Shown piece after piece: positions 16,519 to 26,170 of a stretch of 64,000 nt of DNA. The notes beneath the pieces were generated by a model. That model saw only the letters and a program-made list of their open reading frames with translations. It was not told the origin of the DNA and made no database searches. The position numbers and the translations under genes were made by a program. This DNA is from an uncultured Caryophanales bacterium (GTDB lineage Bacteria > Bacillota_I > Bacilli_A > RFN20 > CAG-826), in contig CALELS010000014.1 in the NCBI GenBank assembly GCA_937902735.1, positions 62,001 through 126,000 of the forward strand, in the 5' to 3' direction. Positions within the stretch are counted from its first letter, which is position 1. Each line of letters opens with the position of its first letter.

Positions 16519-18390
16519 TTATTTTTTGACTACTGCACCAAAGTGACAATTCGAAATACAAACACCACATTTGATACATTTCTCTGGATCAATAACGAAT
16601 GGAGTTTTTCCAACTTCACCAGAAATTGCATGAACTGGACAATTACGAGCACATAATGAACATTTCTTACATTTTTCTGGGTCAATTTCGTATTTGAGCA
16701 TTTTCTTACAAACGTGTGCTGGACATTTATGTTCAGTTACGTGAGCAATATATTCATCCATGAAATTATTCATGGTTGAAATAACTGGGTTAGCGGCTGT
16801 TTGACCAAGAGCACAAAGTGAATTTGTTTTTGTAGCGTTGGCAAGTTCTTTTAGTGCATCTAAATCTTCTAAAGTACCTTTACCATCACAAATCTTAGTC
16901 AAGATTTCAAGCATACGTTTTGTACCAATACGGCATGGTGAACATTTACCACATGATTCATCGCAAATGAATTCCATATAGAATTTAGCGACATCAACCA
17001 TACAGTTATCTTCGTCCATGACGATAGCACCACCACTACCCATCATTGATCCTCTAGCGACTAAACTATCAAAATCGATTTCAGTATCAAGATCTTTTTC
17101 AGTTAAACATCCACCAGATGGACCACCAGTTTGGATAGCTTTGAATTTTTTATTATTTGGAATACCACCACCAATATCAAAGATAAGTTCTCTAAGTGTA
17201 GTACCCATTGGTACTTCAACAAGACCAACATTGTTAACTTTTCCACCAAGAGCAAAGACTTTAGTACCTTTTGATTTTTCGGTACCAATTGAGGCAAATT
17301 TTGCCGCCCCTTCTCTTAAGATATATGGAACGTTAGCAAGTGTTTCAACGTTGTTGATAATTGTTGGTTTTCCCCATAAACCTTTAACAGCTGGGAATGG
17401 TGGACGAGGACGTGGCATACCACGTTTACCTTCAATTGAGTTAAGTAATGCAGTTTCTTCACCACAAACAAAGGCGCCTGCACCTAAACGGATATGACAA
17501 CGGAATGAGAAGCCTGTTCCAAGGATGTTATCGCCAAGTAAACCAACTTCTTCGAGTTCTTTAATGGCGATTCTAAGTCTTTGGACAGCAATTGGATATT
17601 CAGCACGGACATAGAAATAACCGTTATGAGCTCCGATTGCATAGCCAGCAATCATCATACCTTCGATAACATTGACTGGGTTTCCTTCTAAGATTGAACG
17701 ATCCATGAATGCACCTGGATCACCTTCGTCACCGTTACAAACAACATATTTTTCATCACTTTTTTGATCTAAAGCGAATTGCCATTTTCTTCCACTTGGG
17801 AAGCCAGCACCACCACGACCACGGACACCTGAAGCAAGAACTTCGTTAACGACTTCTTGTGGTGTCATATGGAGAGCTTTCACTAAACCTTGGAAAGCAC
17901 CATAACCGAATGCTTCTTCAAGTTCTTCTGGATTAATGAGTGAACAACCATGAAGAGCAACACGGACTTGTTTCTTATAGAAGTTAATATCATCTTGTTT
18001 TTCAACTTTTTCATGAGTGGATGGATCTACATAAAGTAAATCTTCGATACATTTACCACCGATGACGTCTTCTTCGATAATTCTTTCAACATCTTTTACT
18101 TTAACAGCGCGATATAGTCTATCTTCTGGGAAGACTTTAACGAATGGTCCTTGGCTGCAGAAACCAAAGCATCCGACACGGTTAACTGTGCATTTATCTT
18201 CAAGATGTTTTTCTTTGATTAATTGTTCAAGCTTTTCTAAGATGACACCGGATTCACTTGATAAGCATCCAGTACCACCACAGACGACGAGATGTTTTTT
18301 ACCATCTTCGCCACTAAATTTCTTTTCTAAGCAACTAGAGCAAGCAGTAATTTTCTTAGCAAGAGTTTCTTCTGATAAAATCTTTTCCAT
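16519..18390 (-). CDS. hydB: NuoF-like flavoprotein subunit of the bifurcating hydrogenase
   Basis: 623 aa. An N-terminal thioredoxin-like [2Fe-2S] domain (CGGTGCLSS and VGCFGFC), the FMN/NADH-binding core (GVRGRGGAGFPSGRKW near residue 195, CNGDEGDPGAFMDRS near 242), a [4Fe-4S] binding helical part (ESCGKCSPCRIGT near 470), and a C-terminal pair of [4Fe-4S] motifs (CKKCSLCARNCPVHAIS and CIKCGVCISNCHFGA). The extra N- and C-terminal cluster domains distinguish HydB/HndC from respiratory NuoF. It oxidises NADH and is where bifurcation is thought to occur. Its ATG overlaps the stop of the NuoE-like gene in TAATG, so translation is coupled. Confidence 0.93.
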   Translation of the reverse strand: MEKILSEETLAKKITACSSCLEKKFSGEDGKKHLVVCGGTGCLSSESGVILEKLEQLIKEKHLEDKCTVNRVGCFGFCSQGPFVKVFPEDRLYRAVKVKDVERIIEEDVIGGKCIEDLLYVDPSTHEKVEKQDDINFYKKQVRVALHGCSLINPEELEEAFGYGAFQGLVKALHMTPQEVVNEVLASGVRGRGGAGFPSGRKWQFALDQKSDEKYVVCNGDEGDPGAFMDRSILEGNPVNVIEGMMIAGYAIGAHNGYFYVRAEYPIAVQRLRIAIKELEEVGLLGDNILGTGFSFRCHIRLGAGAFVCGEETALLNSIEGKRGMPRPRPPFPAVKGLWGKPTIINNVETLANVPYILREGAAKFASIGTEKSKGTKVFALGGKVNNVGLVEVPMGTTLRELIFDIGGGIPNNKKFKAIQTGGPSGGCLTEKDLDTEIDFDSLVARGSMMGSGGAIVMDEDNCMVDVAKFYMEFICDESCGKCSPCRIGTKRMLEILTKICDGKGTLEDLDALKELANATKTNSLCALGQTAANPVISTMNNFMDEYIAHVTEHKCPAHVCKKMLKYEIDPEKCKKCSLCARNCPVHAISGEVGKTPFVIDPEKCIKCGVCISNCHFGAVVKK

Positions 18391-18881
18391 TATTTTGCTG
18401 CTCCTTCCTTTGCTTTGTATTCATTAACAATGTTTGCTACTTGGCCAACTTGGACTTTTGGATAAACCTTACCATTGATTGAAATAGCTGGGGCGATACC
18501 ACATGCACCGATGCAACGAAGTGCATCAAGAGTGAATAGACCATCTTCAGTTGTTTCACCAGGTTTAATTCCTAAGATTTCAGAGAATTTATCCATGACG
18601 AGTTGGGAGCCTTTAACATAACAGGCTGTTCCAAGACAAACACCGATAACATATTTGCCTTTTGGATTAAGTGAGAAGAATGAATAGAATGTAACGACTC
18701 CATAGATTTCGGCAACAGGAATACCTGTTAAAGAAGAGACGAGTTCTTGAACCTCAAGTGGGATATAGCCATATTCAGATTGAATGGCTTCAAGAATCAT
18801 CATTAATGGGGTTTCTTCGTCTTTATAACGTTCTACAATCTCTCTAATTTGCTTTTCTGCATGAGCTTGTAATTTTGCCAT
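18390..18881 (-). CDS. hydC: NuoE-like [2Fe-2S] subunit of the bifurcating hydrogenase
   Basis: 163 aa from the ATG at 18881, with GGAGG 6-7 nt upstream (an ATG at 18893 is inside that ribosome site). It has an N-terminal helical bundle and a thioredoxin-like [2Fe-2S] domain with ligands in CLGTACYVKG near 85-94 and CIGACGIAP near 125-133, as in NuoE/HndA. It is the smallest subunit of the trimeric electron-bifurcating hydrogenase and passes electrons between clusters. First gene of the operon, driven by TTTAAG-17-TATAAT (TATAAT at 18920-18915). Confidence 0.93.
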   Translation of the reverse strand: MAKLQAHAEKQIREIVERYKDEETPLMMILEAIQSEYGYIPLEVQELVSSLTGIPVAEIYGVVTFYSFFSLNPKGKYVIGVCLGTACYVKGSQLVMDKFSEILGIKPGETTEDGLFTLDALRCIGACGIAPAISINGKVYPKVQVGQVANIVNEYKAKEGAAK

Positions 18882-18914
18882 AATTTCCTCCATTAAAAGT
18901 AAAATGACTTCAAT

Positions 18915-18943
18915 ATTATATGATAATATCGAATTATCTTAAA
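18915..18943 (-). promoter_or_regulatory. hydrogenase operon promoter
   Basis: Minus strand TTTAAG, 17-bp spacer, TATAAT (18920-18915). The untranslated leader would be about 27 nt and carries the GGAGG of hydC. Confidence 0.55.
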
Positions 18944-18972
18944 AGAGTTTTCTAAAAAATATGTAAACAAAA

Positions 18973-18989
18973 AGAATGACTAGCATTCT
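18973..18989 (-). terminator. terminator of the GH36/galM operon
   Basis: AGAATG-CTAG-TCATTCT stem followed on the minus strand by TTTTGTTT, 16 bp beyond the galM stop. Confidence 0.65.
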
Positions 18990-19004
18990 CCTTGTTTGGT
19001 TTAT

Positions 19005-20018
19005 CTATTTCATTAGTGAGAAAAATTGGTAAGAAATATAGTGATGAAATGGGTGAGATTCATCTACTAAAGAAGGGTCAAATGGCGAAAGAGATGGTTC
19101 TATTGCAATTGCTCTATGATTTTTAGATTTTGTGTGGAAATATTCTTCTCCATCAATCTTATTATCGCTATATAAATGTATGCCTGGAAAATCAGTGTAA
19201 ATTGCCATTGCAGAATGATCATTTGAAAGAATTAAATCTGGGTAATTATCACCTTTTTTGCGGGTTAATTCGAAGTAATTATCAAGCCCATTTTCAAAGT
19301 TTTCATTCTTTAGAATGTCTATTAAATATTTTTCTTTAAAGTTAGATAGTTTTTGTACCTTTTTCATATTTAATGGAAGAAGAGATTTTTCTTCATATAA
19401 AGCATATGATTTTGGTTTAATATCAAGCTTCAAATTTTTGATATTTGGATCACCCAAACACCAGTAAGTATGGTTTGTTAATTTAATTGGGGTTAAACGT
19501 TCTACACGACCATCAAATAGGATGAAAAACATTGGAAGATCAACATCTTTTGGGAAAAGATAAGTCACCATGAATTTTGCTTCTTCAGGAAAACCTGCTT
19601 CTAAATGAGGAGAAATATATTTAAAGACAACACTTAAAGAGTTTTCGTTATCGTAAACTTCATAATCAAAGTATTTTGTGGATAATCCACCCCTTCCTCC
19701 ATGGAGAGTGTTCTTTCCTTCATTGTTATCGAGTTGATATTTAATGCTATCGACAATTATCGAAGCATCTTTGATACGACCATTAACTCTACCGATAGTC
19801 TTACCATGATAGATGTCACCTCTTTTAAAAGTTGAATAAAATCTAGGTGTTAAAGTCATTCTTCTTTGAAGGAAAAAAACATCATAGATAGACGCTCCTA
19901 AGTCACATAAAGTAACATGAAAATATCCTTTAACGGCCTTAACTTTTATTAAGGTAAGACCCTCAACCTCACTTTTTTCTACTTCATATTTAAAATTGTT
20001 TGGTTTTTTATTATTCAT
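19005..20018 (-). CDS. galM: aldose 1-epimerase (galactose mutarotase)
   Basis: 337 aa. It interconverts alpha and beta anomers of galactose or glucose. Family landmarks: GKTIGRVNGRI near 75-85, TLHGGRGGLSTKYF near 105 with the His of the NxLHGG block, TNHTYWCLGDPN near 180 with the catalytic His, and the C-terminal IAIEPSLSPFDPS with the general base Glu. It overlaps the upstream alpha-galactosidase by 8 bp and would process the sugar that enzyme releases. The short acidic N-terminus and low-complexity tail are unremarkable. Confidence 0.9.
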   Translation of the reverse strand: MNNKKPNNFKYEVEKSEVEGLTLIKVKAVKGYFHVTLCDLGASIYDVFFLQRRMTLTPRFYSTFKRGDIYHGKTIGRVNGRIKDASIIVDSIKYQLDNNEGKNTLHGGRGGLSTKYFDYEVYDNENSLSVVFKYISPHLEAGFPEEAKFMVTYLFPKDVDLPMFFILFDGRVERLTPIKLTNHTYWCLGDPNIKNLKLDIKPKSYALYEEKSLLPLNMKKVQKLSNFKEKYLIDILKNENFENGLDNYFELTRKKGDNYPDLILSNDHSAMAIYTDFPGIHLYSDNKIDGEEYFHTKSKNHRAIAIEPSLSPFDPSLVDESHPFHHYISYQFFSLMK

Positions 20019-22335
20019 CTATTTGTTCGATTATATATAGTTTTGAGCCAAAATCTCCCATGACACGGACATGGTCATTAAGCCCACTTCCCGACCATTC
20101 AGAATTTAAAATAACTGCGGATTTATTTAAAACTGATCCACTTACTACATATTCTTGGGTGTCACTATCAAGACCTTTATGTCTAGAGATGAAAGAAACT
20201 ATGTTTCCATTTGGATTTAAGTGCACTGGAAGAACCATGTTAATAAGGGAACCAAATTTCTTAATGTTATGGAATTGTTTTACTACTCCAATTTTGTATT
20301 TTTTATCATTGGCGAGGTTACCACTATAAAGGTAGGTATCTTTTGGATCTGGAAGTTGCAAACGGTTAAAATGCATTACTATTTCTTTAGTTTTATCTTT
20401 AGAGACTACTCTCCAGGCAATATCGTTATGGTCTAAGATATATGCGCTTTGTTTGAATTGTCCATATTGGAAGAGTTCTCTATTATTTTTATATATTTTT
20501 ATTAACTCTTTTAAGTGTTTCTTTTCTAAATCATCCATTTCTTTGAATACTAATTCATAGCCAAGCACCCCAAAGGAGGCAACATTAAATCTTGTATCAA
20601 TTGGAGTTGCTCTTAAGAGTTGATGAGATGGAGATGCTGAGACATGGTTAGATAAACATGAAAGAGGATAACCTAAAGCAATACCTGCTTGAATTTTTAC
20701 TCTTTCATATGCATCTGTATCATCGCTTGTCCATATTTGAGGGAAATAAGAAAGAATACCTAAATCAAACCTATTTCCTCCACTTGCACATCCTTCAAAC
20801 AAAACATGTGGGAATTTATCAGTTAATGTCTTCATTATGTGATATAAACCAATAACATAATCGTGGTAAAAATTACCTGGATTATCTTCTGGTATATCGC
20901 TTATATTACGATTGAAATCCCATTTGACATATTCAATATTAGCGGATTCAAGTGTCTTAGATACATTATTAATAATGTATTCTTGCACTTCTTTCTTAGT
21001 AAGGTTCAAGACAAATTGATGTCTTCCTTTGCTTGGTTTATGGTCTTTGTTTTTAATAGCCCAATCTGGATGAGTCTCATAAAGTTTTGAGGATTCATTA
21101 ATTGATTCGGGTTCAAACCATAGACCAAATTTAAGTCCGATTTTATTTATCTTTTTAGCTAGACCATTTAGTCCATGGGGTAATTTCTTTTTATTTACTT
21201 CATAGTCACCTAACCCGTGTTGATCATCGTTACGAGTTGAAAACCAGCCGTCATCCAGGACGAAAAGTTCTGCTCCATATTTATAGGCATCTTTTGCTAA
21301 TGAGAGAAGTTTAGATTCATTAAATTTAAAATAAGTACCTTCCCAGTTATTAATTACAACAGGCCGAAGATAATTCCTCCATTCTTTTTTGATTACGTGT
21401 TTGTTAACAAATTCATGAAAATTGTTAGCAGTAGAGTTTAAACCTTGTTTTGAATAGGTGAAGACAGCGTAAGGTGCTTCAAATTCTTCATCCTTTTCAA
21501 GTTTATAATCAAGGCAGAATGGATTGATGCCACTTAAGATTCTAAGCTTATCATGTCCTGAACATTGCACAATTTCGTTATGGTTACCACTATAAAGGAG
21601 ATTAAAAGCCATTACTTCACCATGGTCATAATCTGCATTAGCGGATTTAATCACAAAGAATGGATTATGTTTATTTGAACTTGTTCCAGTAGTAGATGAG
21701 ATTTGAAAAATACCTGGAATGATTTTTGTTTTAGATATTTTAGCTTCGCTAATCCATCCACCACTTAAAGATAATACTTCGTAATATTTATTGAGCATAT
21801 CAATGCAAAGTGAATATGCTCTTTGAACGTATAGTTTTTCTTCATCAAGGTTTTTAATAACAATGTTTCTAGCAAATGTATCTACTTCTTCAAAAATTAG
21901 ATAATGAAGCTCAATAGCTACTTTAGCTTTTTCATCTTTTAAAGTAACAACTAATTCTTCATCAGCATCTTTTGGAGTCGGAAGAGTTTTTAATTCTTTT
22001 GGCTTTCTTATTTCATAAGAGTCATATCTAAAATCAAAAACATATCCATATTTTTCGTTCTTCAATAAGATTTGGGATTCACGGTAATCCCCTTTATGAG
22101 GATAGGAGAATTCAAGTAATGCTTGATCAAGAGAAAAATCAGGATTCTTTTCTTCATCTAAAAGAACAGATGTACCATGTTGGCATTTAATCTTTAAAGA
22201 AATTGGCTCAGGATCATCTGCATCGATTTTTTCACCAAAATAATCATGGAGTAAAATTCCTAATTCATTTACATGGAAAATATAGGAAAGCGATTTGCTG
22301 TCCAATTTGAACATGTTATTAATAAATTTAACCAT
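20011..22335 (-). CDS. alpha-galactosidase, GH36
   Basis: 774 aa, the usual bacterial GH36 length. N-terminal beta-supersandwich, then the (beta/alpha)8 barrel from about residue 325 (VVINNWEGTYFKFNE, AELFVLDDGWF, FGLWFEPE). The catalytic nucleophile is Asp473 in YVKWDFNR, and the acid/base Asp lies in WTSDDTDAYERV near 538. CASGGNRFDLG at 516-526 is the GH36 substrate-binding block. It hydrolyses terminal alpha-galactosides such as melibiose or raffinose. No signal peptide, so it acts in the cytoplasm and a transporter is needed elsewhere. Ribosome site GAGG. The next gene in the operon is galM, and a GH2 gene diverges 52 bp away. Confidence 0.95.
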   Translation of the reverse strand: MVKFINNMFKLDSKSLSYIFHVNELGILLHDYFGEKIDADDPEPISLKIKCQHGTSVLLDEEKNPDFSLDQALLEFSYPHKGDYRESQILLKNEKYGYVFDFRYDSYEIRKPKELKTLPTPKDADEELVVTLKDEKAKVAIELHYLIFEEVDTFARNIVIKNLDEEKLYVQRAYSLCIDMLNKYYEVLSLSGGWISEAKISKTKIIPGIFQISSTTGTSSNKHNPFFVIKSANADYDHGEVMAFNLLYSGNHNEIVQCSGHDKLRILSGINPFCLDYKLEKDEEFEAPYAVFTYSKQGLNSTANNFHEFVNKHVIKKEWRNYLRPVVINNWEGTYFKFNESKLLSLAKDAYKYGAELFVLDDGWFSTRNDDQHGLGDYEVNKKKLPHGLNGLAKKINKIGLKFGLWFEPESINESSKLYETHPDWAIKNKDHKPSKGRHQFVLNLTKKEVQEYIINNVSKTLESANIEYVKWDFNRNISDIPEDNPGNFYHDYVIGLYHIMKTLTDKFPHVLFEGCASGGNRFDLGILSYFPQIWTSDDTDAYERVKIQAGIALGYPLSCLSNHVSASPSHQLLRATPIDTRFNVASFGVLGYELVFKEMDDLEKKHLKELIKIYKNNRELFQYGQFKQSAYILDHNDIAWRVVSKDKTKEIVMHFNRLQLPDPKDTYLYSGNLANDKKYKIGVVKQFHNIKKFGSLINMVLPVHLNPNGNIVSFISRHKGLDSDTQEYVVSGSVLNKSAVILNSEWSGSGLNDHVRVMGDFGSKLYIIEQIDE

Positions 22336-22387
22336 ACAAAAACCTCGTAGATATTATAAAATAATAACGTTAGGAATTAAATACAAT
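22336..22387. promoter_or_regulatory. divergent promoter region between GH36 and GH2 genes
   Basis: 52 bp. It contains the A/T palindrome TATTATAAAATAATA (22351-22365), which can supply -10 boxes on both strands. Overlapping divergent promoters would allow joint control by one sugar-responsive regulator; none is encoded next to it. Confidence 0.4.
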
Positions 22388-24721
22388 ATGAGACAAAATT
22401 TAAATTATAATTGGGAATTTATCGAATCTTTTAATGATGACTATCTTAGGGAATTACCTAAAGAAAAGAAGATAGTAAATATTCCTCATAACGCAGTTGA
22501 TGTCCCATATAATTATTTTTCTGAAAAGATTTACCAAAAAGTTTTTACTTATGTCAAAAAGTTTGATGTAGACGAAAATATATCTAACAAAGTTGTTCTT
22601 TTAGAATTTGAAGGATTTATGCTCAAAGCAAAAATCTATTTAAATGATAAATTTTTGGGAGAATTCGTCAGCGGCTATACTCCTATCAAAATAGATATTT
22701 CTAAAGAAGTTAAGCAAAAAGATAACAAATTAGTTGTCGTTTTGGATTCAAGCGAAGATAAAAACTATCCTCCATTTGGATATGCCGTAGATTATTTAAC
22801 TTTCTCTGGCATTTATCGCGAAGTCTATATCAATGTTTTGCCTCAAACATATCTAGATAATATCTTTGTTTACGGCAATAAAGATGGAGAGTTATTTATC
22901 AGTCATGATGTGATGGGAAAAAATTCACCACACAAGACTTCCTATAGTCTAATTTTCGACGAAAAAGTTGTGATGAGTTTTAATTCTCAACATATAAAAG
23001 TCGATAATCCTAACCTCTGGAATATTGATAATCCAAATCTATATACCTTAGAAGTAAAGTTGGAATCCGAAGATGGAATACAAGTAGAAAAGGTTCGTTT
23101 TGGATTTAGAGAAGCCATTTTCAAAAGTGATGGATTCTATCTTAATGATAAGAAAATTAAGCTTATTGGTTTAAATAGACATCAATCTTATCCAATTATG
23201 GGTTATGCTGCATCAAAATCTCTTCAAAGAGATGATGCTGAAATAATTAAGTACGTTTGTGGAGTTAATGTTGTTAGGACATCCCACTACCCTCAATCTC
23301 GTCATTTCTTAGATCGTTGTGATGAAATAGGTTTATTACTAATTAATGAAATTCCTGGATGGCAACACATTTCAAAAGAAGAAATTTGGCGAAATAAATT
23401 TCATCAAAATGTGAAAGATATGGTTGTTACACAAAGAAATCACCCATCTTTAATTCTCCATGGAGTAAGAATTGATGAATCAATTGATGATTACGAACTA
23501 TATTTAGAAGCAAACAAGATTGCTCATGAATTAGATCCTTATAGACAAACGATTGGAGTTAGAAATACTAGAAATAGTGAACTTCTTGAGGATGTTTATG
23601 GTTATAACGATTTTGTTAATGATAATTTAAAGACAATTGGTTTACTTCCAAAGAAAAAAACTAAGACAAATGGAAAAGCACTTTTAGTGACTGAATATAT
23701 GGGTCACATGGATCCTACTAAACCTACTAGTGATTTTAATGATAAAAAAGACCATGCTTTAAGACACTTAAGAGTGATTAACGATAACTTCAAATGTAAA
23801 GATATTGCAGGTGCTATTGGATGGTGTTTTGTGGACTATCATACACATGCTGATTTCGGAAGCGGGGATCATATATGTCCACATGGAGTTATGGATATGT
23901 ATCGTAACCCAAAACTTGCATACATAAGCTATGCTTCTCAACAAGATAATTACCCAGTTATGGAAGTTCTTAATAATATGAAAGCCGGAGATAATGTTGG
24001 AGCAATATTTAATCACTTATATGTCGCTACAAACTGTGATTATGTTGAACTATATAAAAATGGTGAATTTGTTGAAAGATTCTATCCATCTAGAAAAGAT
24101 AAAAGATTTAAATATCTCAAGCATCCTCCAATATTAATTGATGATATTGTGGGAGAGACATTTAAAGAAGAGAAATTTGATAAGAAAGATTGGAAAAAGA
24201 TGGCAAAAGGTCTATCAATCGCAGGACTATATGGCTATGATGCTCTTCCTTTAAAGAATGCTCTTTTCTTAGGAAAGATGATGCTTAAATATAAACTTAA
24301 ATATAATGACTTACTAGCCTATTGGCTAAAACATGTTGGTAACTGGGGTGGAATCGCTAAAACTTATACATTTAAAGGATATATAAATAATAAGGAAGTT
24401 ATTAATAAAGAAGTTGGTCCACAAACTAAGTTCGATTTAGTTGTAAGCACAAACAAAACTGAACTTATTAATGAAGATACATACGATACTTTAAGAGTGT
24501 CTTTAAAATATGTAGATGAGCATCTTACAGTCTGTGATTATGCAAATAAAGTAGTATCTATTGATTACGATGGTCCTATCGAATTAATTGGAGATAAACA
24601 TCAAGCCTTATTAGGTGGTCAATTATCGCTATATTTCAGATCAAAACAAATTCCAGGAAAAGCAAAAACCTCTATTAAATTAGAGGAAATTTCTAAAGAA
24701 ATAGAGATTTTAGTTAAATAA
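22388..24721 (+). CDS. glycoside hydrolase family 2 protein, probable beta-galactosidase
   Basis: 777 aa from the ATG at 22388; a longer reading to 22295 would overlap the GH36 gene. N-terminal sugar-binding sandwich (about 1-190), Ig-like domain, then a TIM barrel starting at IKLIGLNRHQSYPIMGYA. The acid/base Glu should be in HGVRIDESIDD near residue 365 and the nucleophile Glu in LLVTEYMGHMD near 437, matching the GH2 clade with a shortened active-site block rather than LacZ. A C-terminal sandwich follows. No signal peptide. With the divergent GH36/galM genes it supports intracellular galactoside use. The substrate could also be another beta-glycoside. Its stop abuts the stop of the convergent gene at 24722 with no gap and no visible terminator. 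Confidence 0.85.
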   Translation: MRQNLNYNWEFIESFNDDYLRELPKEKKIVNIPHNAVDVPYNYFSEKIYQKVFTYVKKFDVDENISNKVVLLEFEGFMLKAKIYLNDKFLGEFVSGYTPIKIDISKEVKQKDNKLVVVLDSSEDKNYPPFGYAVDYLTFSGIYREVYINVLPQTYLDNIFVYGNKDGELFISHDVMGKNSPHKTSYSLIFDEKVVMSFNSQHIKVDNPNLWNIDNPNLYTLEVKLESEDGIQVEKVRFGFREAIFKSDGFYLNDKKIKLIGLNRHQSYPIMGYAASKSLQRDDAEIIKYVCGVNVVRTSHYPQSRHFLDRCDEIGLLLINEIPGWQHISKEEIWRNKFHQNVKDMVVTQRNHPSLILHGVRIDESIDDYELYLEANKIAHELDPYRQTIGVRNTRNSELLEDVYGYNDFVNDNLKTIGLLPKKKTKTNGKALLVTEYMGHMDPTKPTSDFNDKKDHALRHLRVINDNFKCKDIAGAIGWCFVDYHTHADFGSGDHICPHGVMDMYRNPKLAYISYASQQDNYPVMEVLNNMKAGDNVGAIFNHLYVATNCDYVELYKNGEFVERFYPSRKDKRFKYLKHPPILIDDIVGETFKEEKFDKKDWKKMAKGLSIAGLYGYDALPLKNALFLGKMMLKYKLKYNDLLAYWLKHVGNWGGIAKTYTFKGYINNKEVINKEVGPQTKFDLVVSTNKTELINEDTYDTLRVSLKYVDEHLTVCDYANKVVSIDYDGPIELIGDKHQALLGGQLSLYFRSKQIPGKAKTSIKLEEISKEIEILVK

Positions 24722-26170
24722 TTATTTACCTTTAACAGCAAGCTTAACGACTTCATAAGCACCGTTATAAATTCCTTGCTGTTTTAATTTAATCATTTGT
24801 TTATTGAGATGAATTAATAAGTCTTTATCAGTTAATAGTCTATCAAGCATCTCATTCATTGATTTCTTATCTGGACATTCAAATGTTGAATCACCAATCT
24901 CTTGAGCGTGAACTGCTCCATAAACTTCATGTCCACCAATGTGTTTCATCATTACTTTAACTACTGGATAGAAAGCTAGTTCACTTGGTTTAGTAATTAA
25001 TAATTCAACTTTACGCATTATTAGATTTGTTGAATATACAGCTTCGAAGATATTTTTGTGATAGATAACATAGATTCCTTTAACGATCTTGTTATCCATT
25101 TGTTCCACAAATTCTTTGAACTTATTATATTCATTAAACATTGGAGTGCATTCTTTATCAAAATCTTTGATTTTCTTATTAAGATATTCATACATATCAA
25201 GGTGATCACCAAGGTTTAAGAATAGAGCAACTTTTCCCTCTTTAACAAGTGGTCTTAAGTGATTGATGATATCTAAGAATAATTTAGCACCTGCTCCTGC
25301 TCCACCGACGGACATTAAAATACGGACAGGTTCATTATTTTTTATACGTTTCACTCTTAATTCGACGTCTTTTTCTATATTAGAAACAAGTTCGTGGTCA
25401 ATATAGTGACCTACATCATAGAGTTCTCCATCAGGAATACCTTTTAAAGGAGTTTTAGCAAAACCATTGAGCATTTTATAGCCTAGGTATGCAAATGGGG
25501 TTTGAACGGTGTGAATTGCACCTTCTGAAAGATGTAGACCCATTGGCCAGTTATCTGGGATTGCATTAACTACATGAGTTAAACCTGCATGAATAGCACC
25601 TTGAGATGGCCAAACATGGGTTGCAATAAATGGAATATCTTTAGGTAGATCATGATATAAAGGGGCTAATAGTTCAGCATTCTTTTGATCACCAGCGTTA
25701 TATGTAATCTTACGGAATCCTTCACTATTTAGTGGTTCCCAAATGATTTTGTTAAATAATTTAGATTTTTGAGAGATTCTTGAAGCAAGAGAATATAAAT
25801 CATTTTGTTCTCTAATCATCTTGCTTCCAGTTGCATCAAAGGATGCTAAATCCATCCAAAGCGGAGTGTAGCCTAGTGCTTTAGCACAGCTAGCCATAGC
25901 AATCGAAATACGGTAATGGCCAAATCCCATACGGATATTGCCTACCACTACTGCATTTTTAGGAAGTTCAACTTTCTTATCACTTAAGACAAGATTTTGA
26001 ACACCCATATCTTTTAAAGAATCAATATTTTCTAAAGAAAGATGATATAGAGTGTTAGAATCATCTCCATATTTTTTGATGAATTTTTGTTTGGATTTAT
26101 TGGCTTTCTTGATTGTTTTTTTATCAATTGGGTTACCAAAAATAACTGAGGATTTATCTTTAATTTCCAT
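24722..26170 (-). CDS. glycosyltransferase-like protein (GT-B fold, MurG/MGDG-synthase type)
   Basis: 482 aa. The core NIRMGFGHYRISIAMASCAK near residue 80 is the glycine/His loop of GT-B transferases that act on lipid acceptors. The C-terminal half has SVGGAGAGAKLF near 292 and LLITKPSELAFYPVVKVMM near 408, resembling the nucleotide-sugar site. No transmembrane segment. I cannot assign donor or acceptor. It is third in an operon after a polytopic membrane protein (1-bp overlap) and an FMN-binding split-barrel protein. A possible role in membrane glycolipid synthesis is inference. Confidence 0.6.
   Translation of the reverse strand: MEIKDKSSVIFGNPIDKKTIKKANKSKQKFIKKYGDDSNTLYHLSLENIDSLKDMGVQNLVLSDKKVELPKNAVVVGNIRMGFGHYRISIAMASCAKALGYTPLWMDLASFDATGSKMIREQNDLYSLASRISQKSKLFNKIIWEPLNSEGFRKITYNAGDQKNAELLAPLYHDLPKDIPFIATHVWPSQGAIHAGLTHVVNAIPDNWPMGLHLSEGAIHTVQTPFAYLGYKMLNGFAKTPLKGIPDGELYDVGHYIDHELVSNIEKDVELRVKRIKNNEPVRILMSVGGAGAGAKLFLDIINHLRPLVKEGKVALFLNLGDHLDMYEYLNKKIKDFDKECTPMFNEYNKFKEFVEQMDNKIVKGIYVIYHKNIFEAVYSTNLIMRKVELLITKPSELAFYPVVKVMMKHIGGHEVYGAVHAQEIGDSTFECPDKKSMNEMLDRLLTDKDLLIHLNKQMIKLKQQGIYNGAYEVVKLAVKGK

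Noticed and set aside
17018..17497. 159-aa plus-strand ORF opposite hydB
   Set aside because: Ser/Pro/Ile-rich antisense reading of a conserved gene; no start signal.
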